Shown in pieces: positions 63,286 through 64,000 of a stretch of 64,000 nucleotides of DNA. Origin of the DNA: Ralstonia sp. UBA689 (GTDB lineage: Bacteria > Pseudomonadota > Gammaproteobacteria > Burkholderiales > Burkholderiaceae). Location: positions 90,570 through 154,569 of the forward strand of contig NZ_DBMV01000009.1 of assembly GCF_002298975.1 (NCBI RefSeq), read 5' to 3'. The position numbers were made by a program, and so were the translations under genes. Numbering within the stretch: position 1 is the first letter of the stretch; each line of letters begins with the position of its first letter. The notes beneath the pieces are model-generated. The model saw only the letters and a list, made by a program, of their open reading frames with translations, had not been told where the DNA came from and searched no databases.

Positions 63286-64000
63286 TCAGATGGAAAAACT
63301 CTGGCTCGCCTTGATCTTGCCGTTCTGCAATACCTTCACCATCACCGACTTCACCGTGGTGCTGGGCGGCACATCCACCCAGCCTTCCAGGCGCTGGTAA
63401 TGCGTGAGTTTGACGCGCGTGGCCGTGGTGGAGGCCGCCCCGCCGGGGAAATCGATCGTAGCAGGTTTGCCCGCCTGCACCACGTTCAGCGTGAGGGCCA
63501 GTTGCCCCTCGAATTCGGAAACCGGAGCGAAGGCCTTGCCACCGCCCTGCATCAGCAAAACACGAAAATGCAGGCGCGTCGGCTGAGCATCGTCCGGCGC
63601 GATCCGGAAACTGCGCACGTAGATACCAGCGGAATTGGTAGGCGCGGGCAGCAGGCTGTCGAAGAACGCCAAGTCTTCCTTCAACTGCGCGTTCTCGCCT
63701 TCCAGCGCCTTGAGCTGCTCGGCCATCTGCGTCTGCGCGCCTTCAGCGATACCCAGGCGGGACTCCACCGTGCCTGCGGCTGCGGCGAGCTTGTCGCGCT
63801 CGGCCTGCACAGCAGCCAGCTTGGCGGTCAGCTCACGATTCATGGCGCGCAAGTCACTGTCGTGCGGGCCCGTCAGCCGTCGGCCCTCTTCAAAGGCCCA
63901 CAATGCCACCGCACCGGCCAGACCAATCACCACGGCAATCAGCAGCACCGTCACCGGCCACGGCAAGCGCGAACGCACCGTGACATTCGGGGCGAGCACG
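63286..64000 (-). CDS. DUF6776-like coiled-coil membrane protein (possibly incomplete)
   Basis: At least 237 aa. A GTG at 63999 sits at the very window edge, so the true start may lie beyond. One N-terminal membrane segment (about 15-36, VTVLLIAVVIGLAGAVALWAF), then a coiled coil (about 48-112, Ala/Glu/Leu/Lys heptads), then a beta-rich soluble domain (YVRSFRIAPDD...LHFRVLLMQGG). The layout suggests a periplasmic domain on a coiled-coil stalk. The adjacent bactofilin suggests a shape or cell-wall role. Family name from memory of such neighbours; function unknown. Confidence 0.7.
   Translation of the reverse strand, partial: VLAPNVTVRSRLPWPVTVLLIAVVIGLAGAVALWAFEEGRRLTGPHDSDLRAMNRELTAKLAAVQAERDKLAAAAGTVESRLGIAEGAQTQMAEQLKALEGENAQLKEDLAFFDSLLPAPTNSAGIYVRSFRIAPDDAQPTRLHFRVLLMQGGGKAFAPVSEFEGQLALTLNVVQAGKPATIDFPGGAASTTATRVKLTHYQRLEGWVDVPPSTTVKSVMVKVLQNGKIKASQSFSI

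Overview
The window is a GC-rich (high-GC codon use throughout), densely packed bacterial chromosome segment of housekeeping type. Gene content and order (rhlE-srkA; miaB-phoH-ybeY-corC-lnt-glyQ-glyS-gmhB-plsC; lptD-surA-pdxA-rsmA; dusB-fis-purH-ruvC-ruvA-ruvB; tyrS-dtd) are those of a betaproteobacterium of the Burkholderiaceae, most probably Ralstonia. That assignment is my inference from synteny and protein style, not a database result. I see no insertion sequence, prophage, CRISPR array, rRNA or tRNA gene.

Layout. 1-2.9 kb: end of a pirin, the kinase SrkA and the RNA helicase RhlE. 3.0-6.6 kb: a LysR regulator divergent from an MHS-type transporter and a histone-deacetylase/acetylpolyamine-amidohydrolase-like enzyme. 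6.8-18.0 kb: a fatty-acid beta-oxidation block: PsrA-like TetR regulator, FadE, a two-domain FabG-like reductase, a MaoC hydratase, a FadI-like thiolase, FadD, a DUF1571 exported protein and an OmpW-type porin. 18.1-22.9 kb: a FAD oxidoreductase, a small exported protein, then miaB-phoH-ybeY. 23.3-24.6 kb: an unusual exported protein with Pro-Ser/Pro-Thr hexanucleotide repeats and a His/Gly/Asp-rich tail. 24.7-33.4 kb: corC, lnt, glyQ, an unknown exported protein, glyS, gmhB, plsC and a YgjP-type peptidase. 33.7-36.0 kb: a compact cassette of a diacylglycerol-glycosyltransferase-like enzyme, a small multi-pass membrane protein and an exported Cys-phosphatase. 36.0-41.2 kb: NmrA and LysR divergent pair, gloA, an EamA exporter, rsmA and pdxA. 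41.3-50.9 kb: surA and lptD on the minus strand, divergent from amgK-azlC-azlD-murU, then pepP and a UbiH-type hydroxylase. 51.1-58.4 kb: dusB-fis, purH, ruvC, a GDPD lipoprotein, ruvA, ruvB and a queuosine-precursor transporter. 58.4-64 kb: a histidine phosphatase, dtd, tyrS, anmK (divergent), erpA, bactofilin and a coiled-coil membrane protein that runs to the window edge.

How genes work together. AmgK, MurU and AnmK are three steps of anhydro-MurNAc recycling and lie in one window. SurA and LptD form an outer-membrane biogenesis unit, and their genes overlap. Lnt, PlsC, GmhB, LptD, the glycolipid cassette and the GDPD lipoprotein make envelope lipid metabolism a recurring theme. The FadE/FabG/MaoC/thiolase set forms a complete (R)-hydroxyacyl-type oxidation cycle.

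The items most worth pursuing are the repeat/His-rich exported protein and its dyad-rich upstream region, the glycosyltransferase-membrane protein-phosphatase cassette, the FadE-HMwFabG-MaoC-FadI block, azlCD inside the muramic-acid recycling operon, the dusB-fis leader, the glyQ leader hairpin and the N-terminal domain on YbeY.
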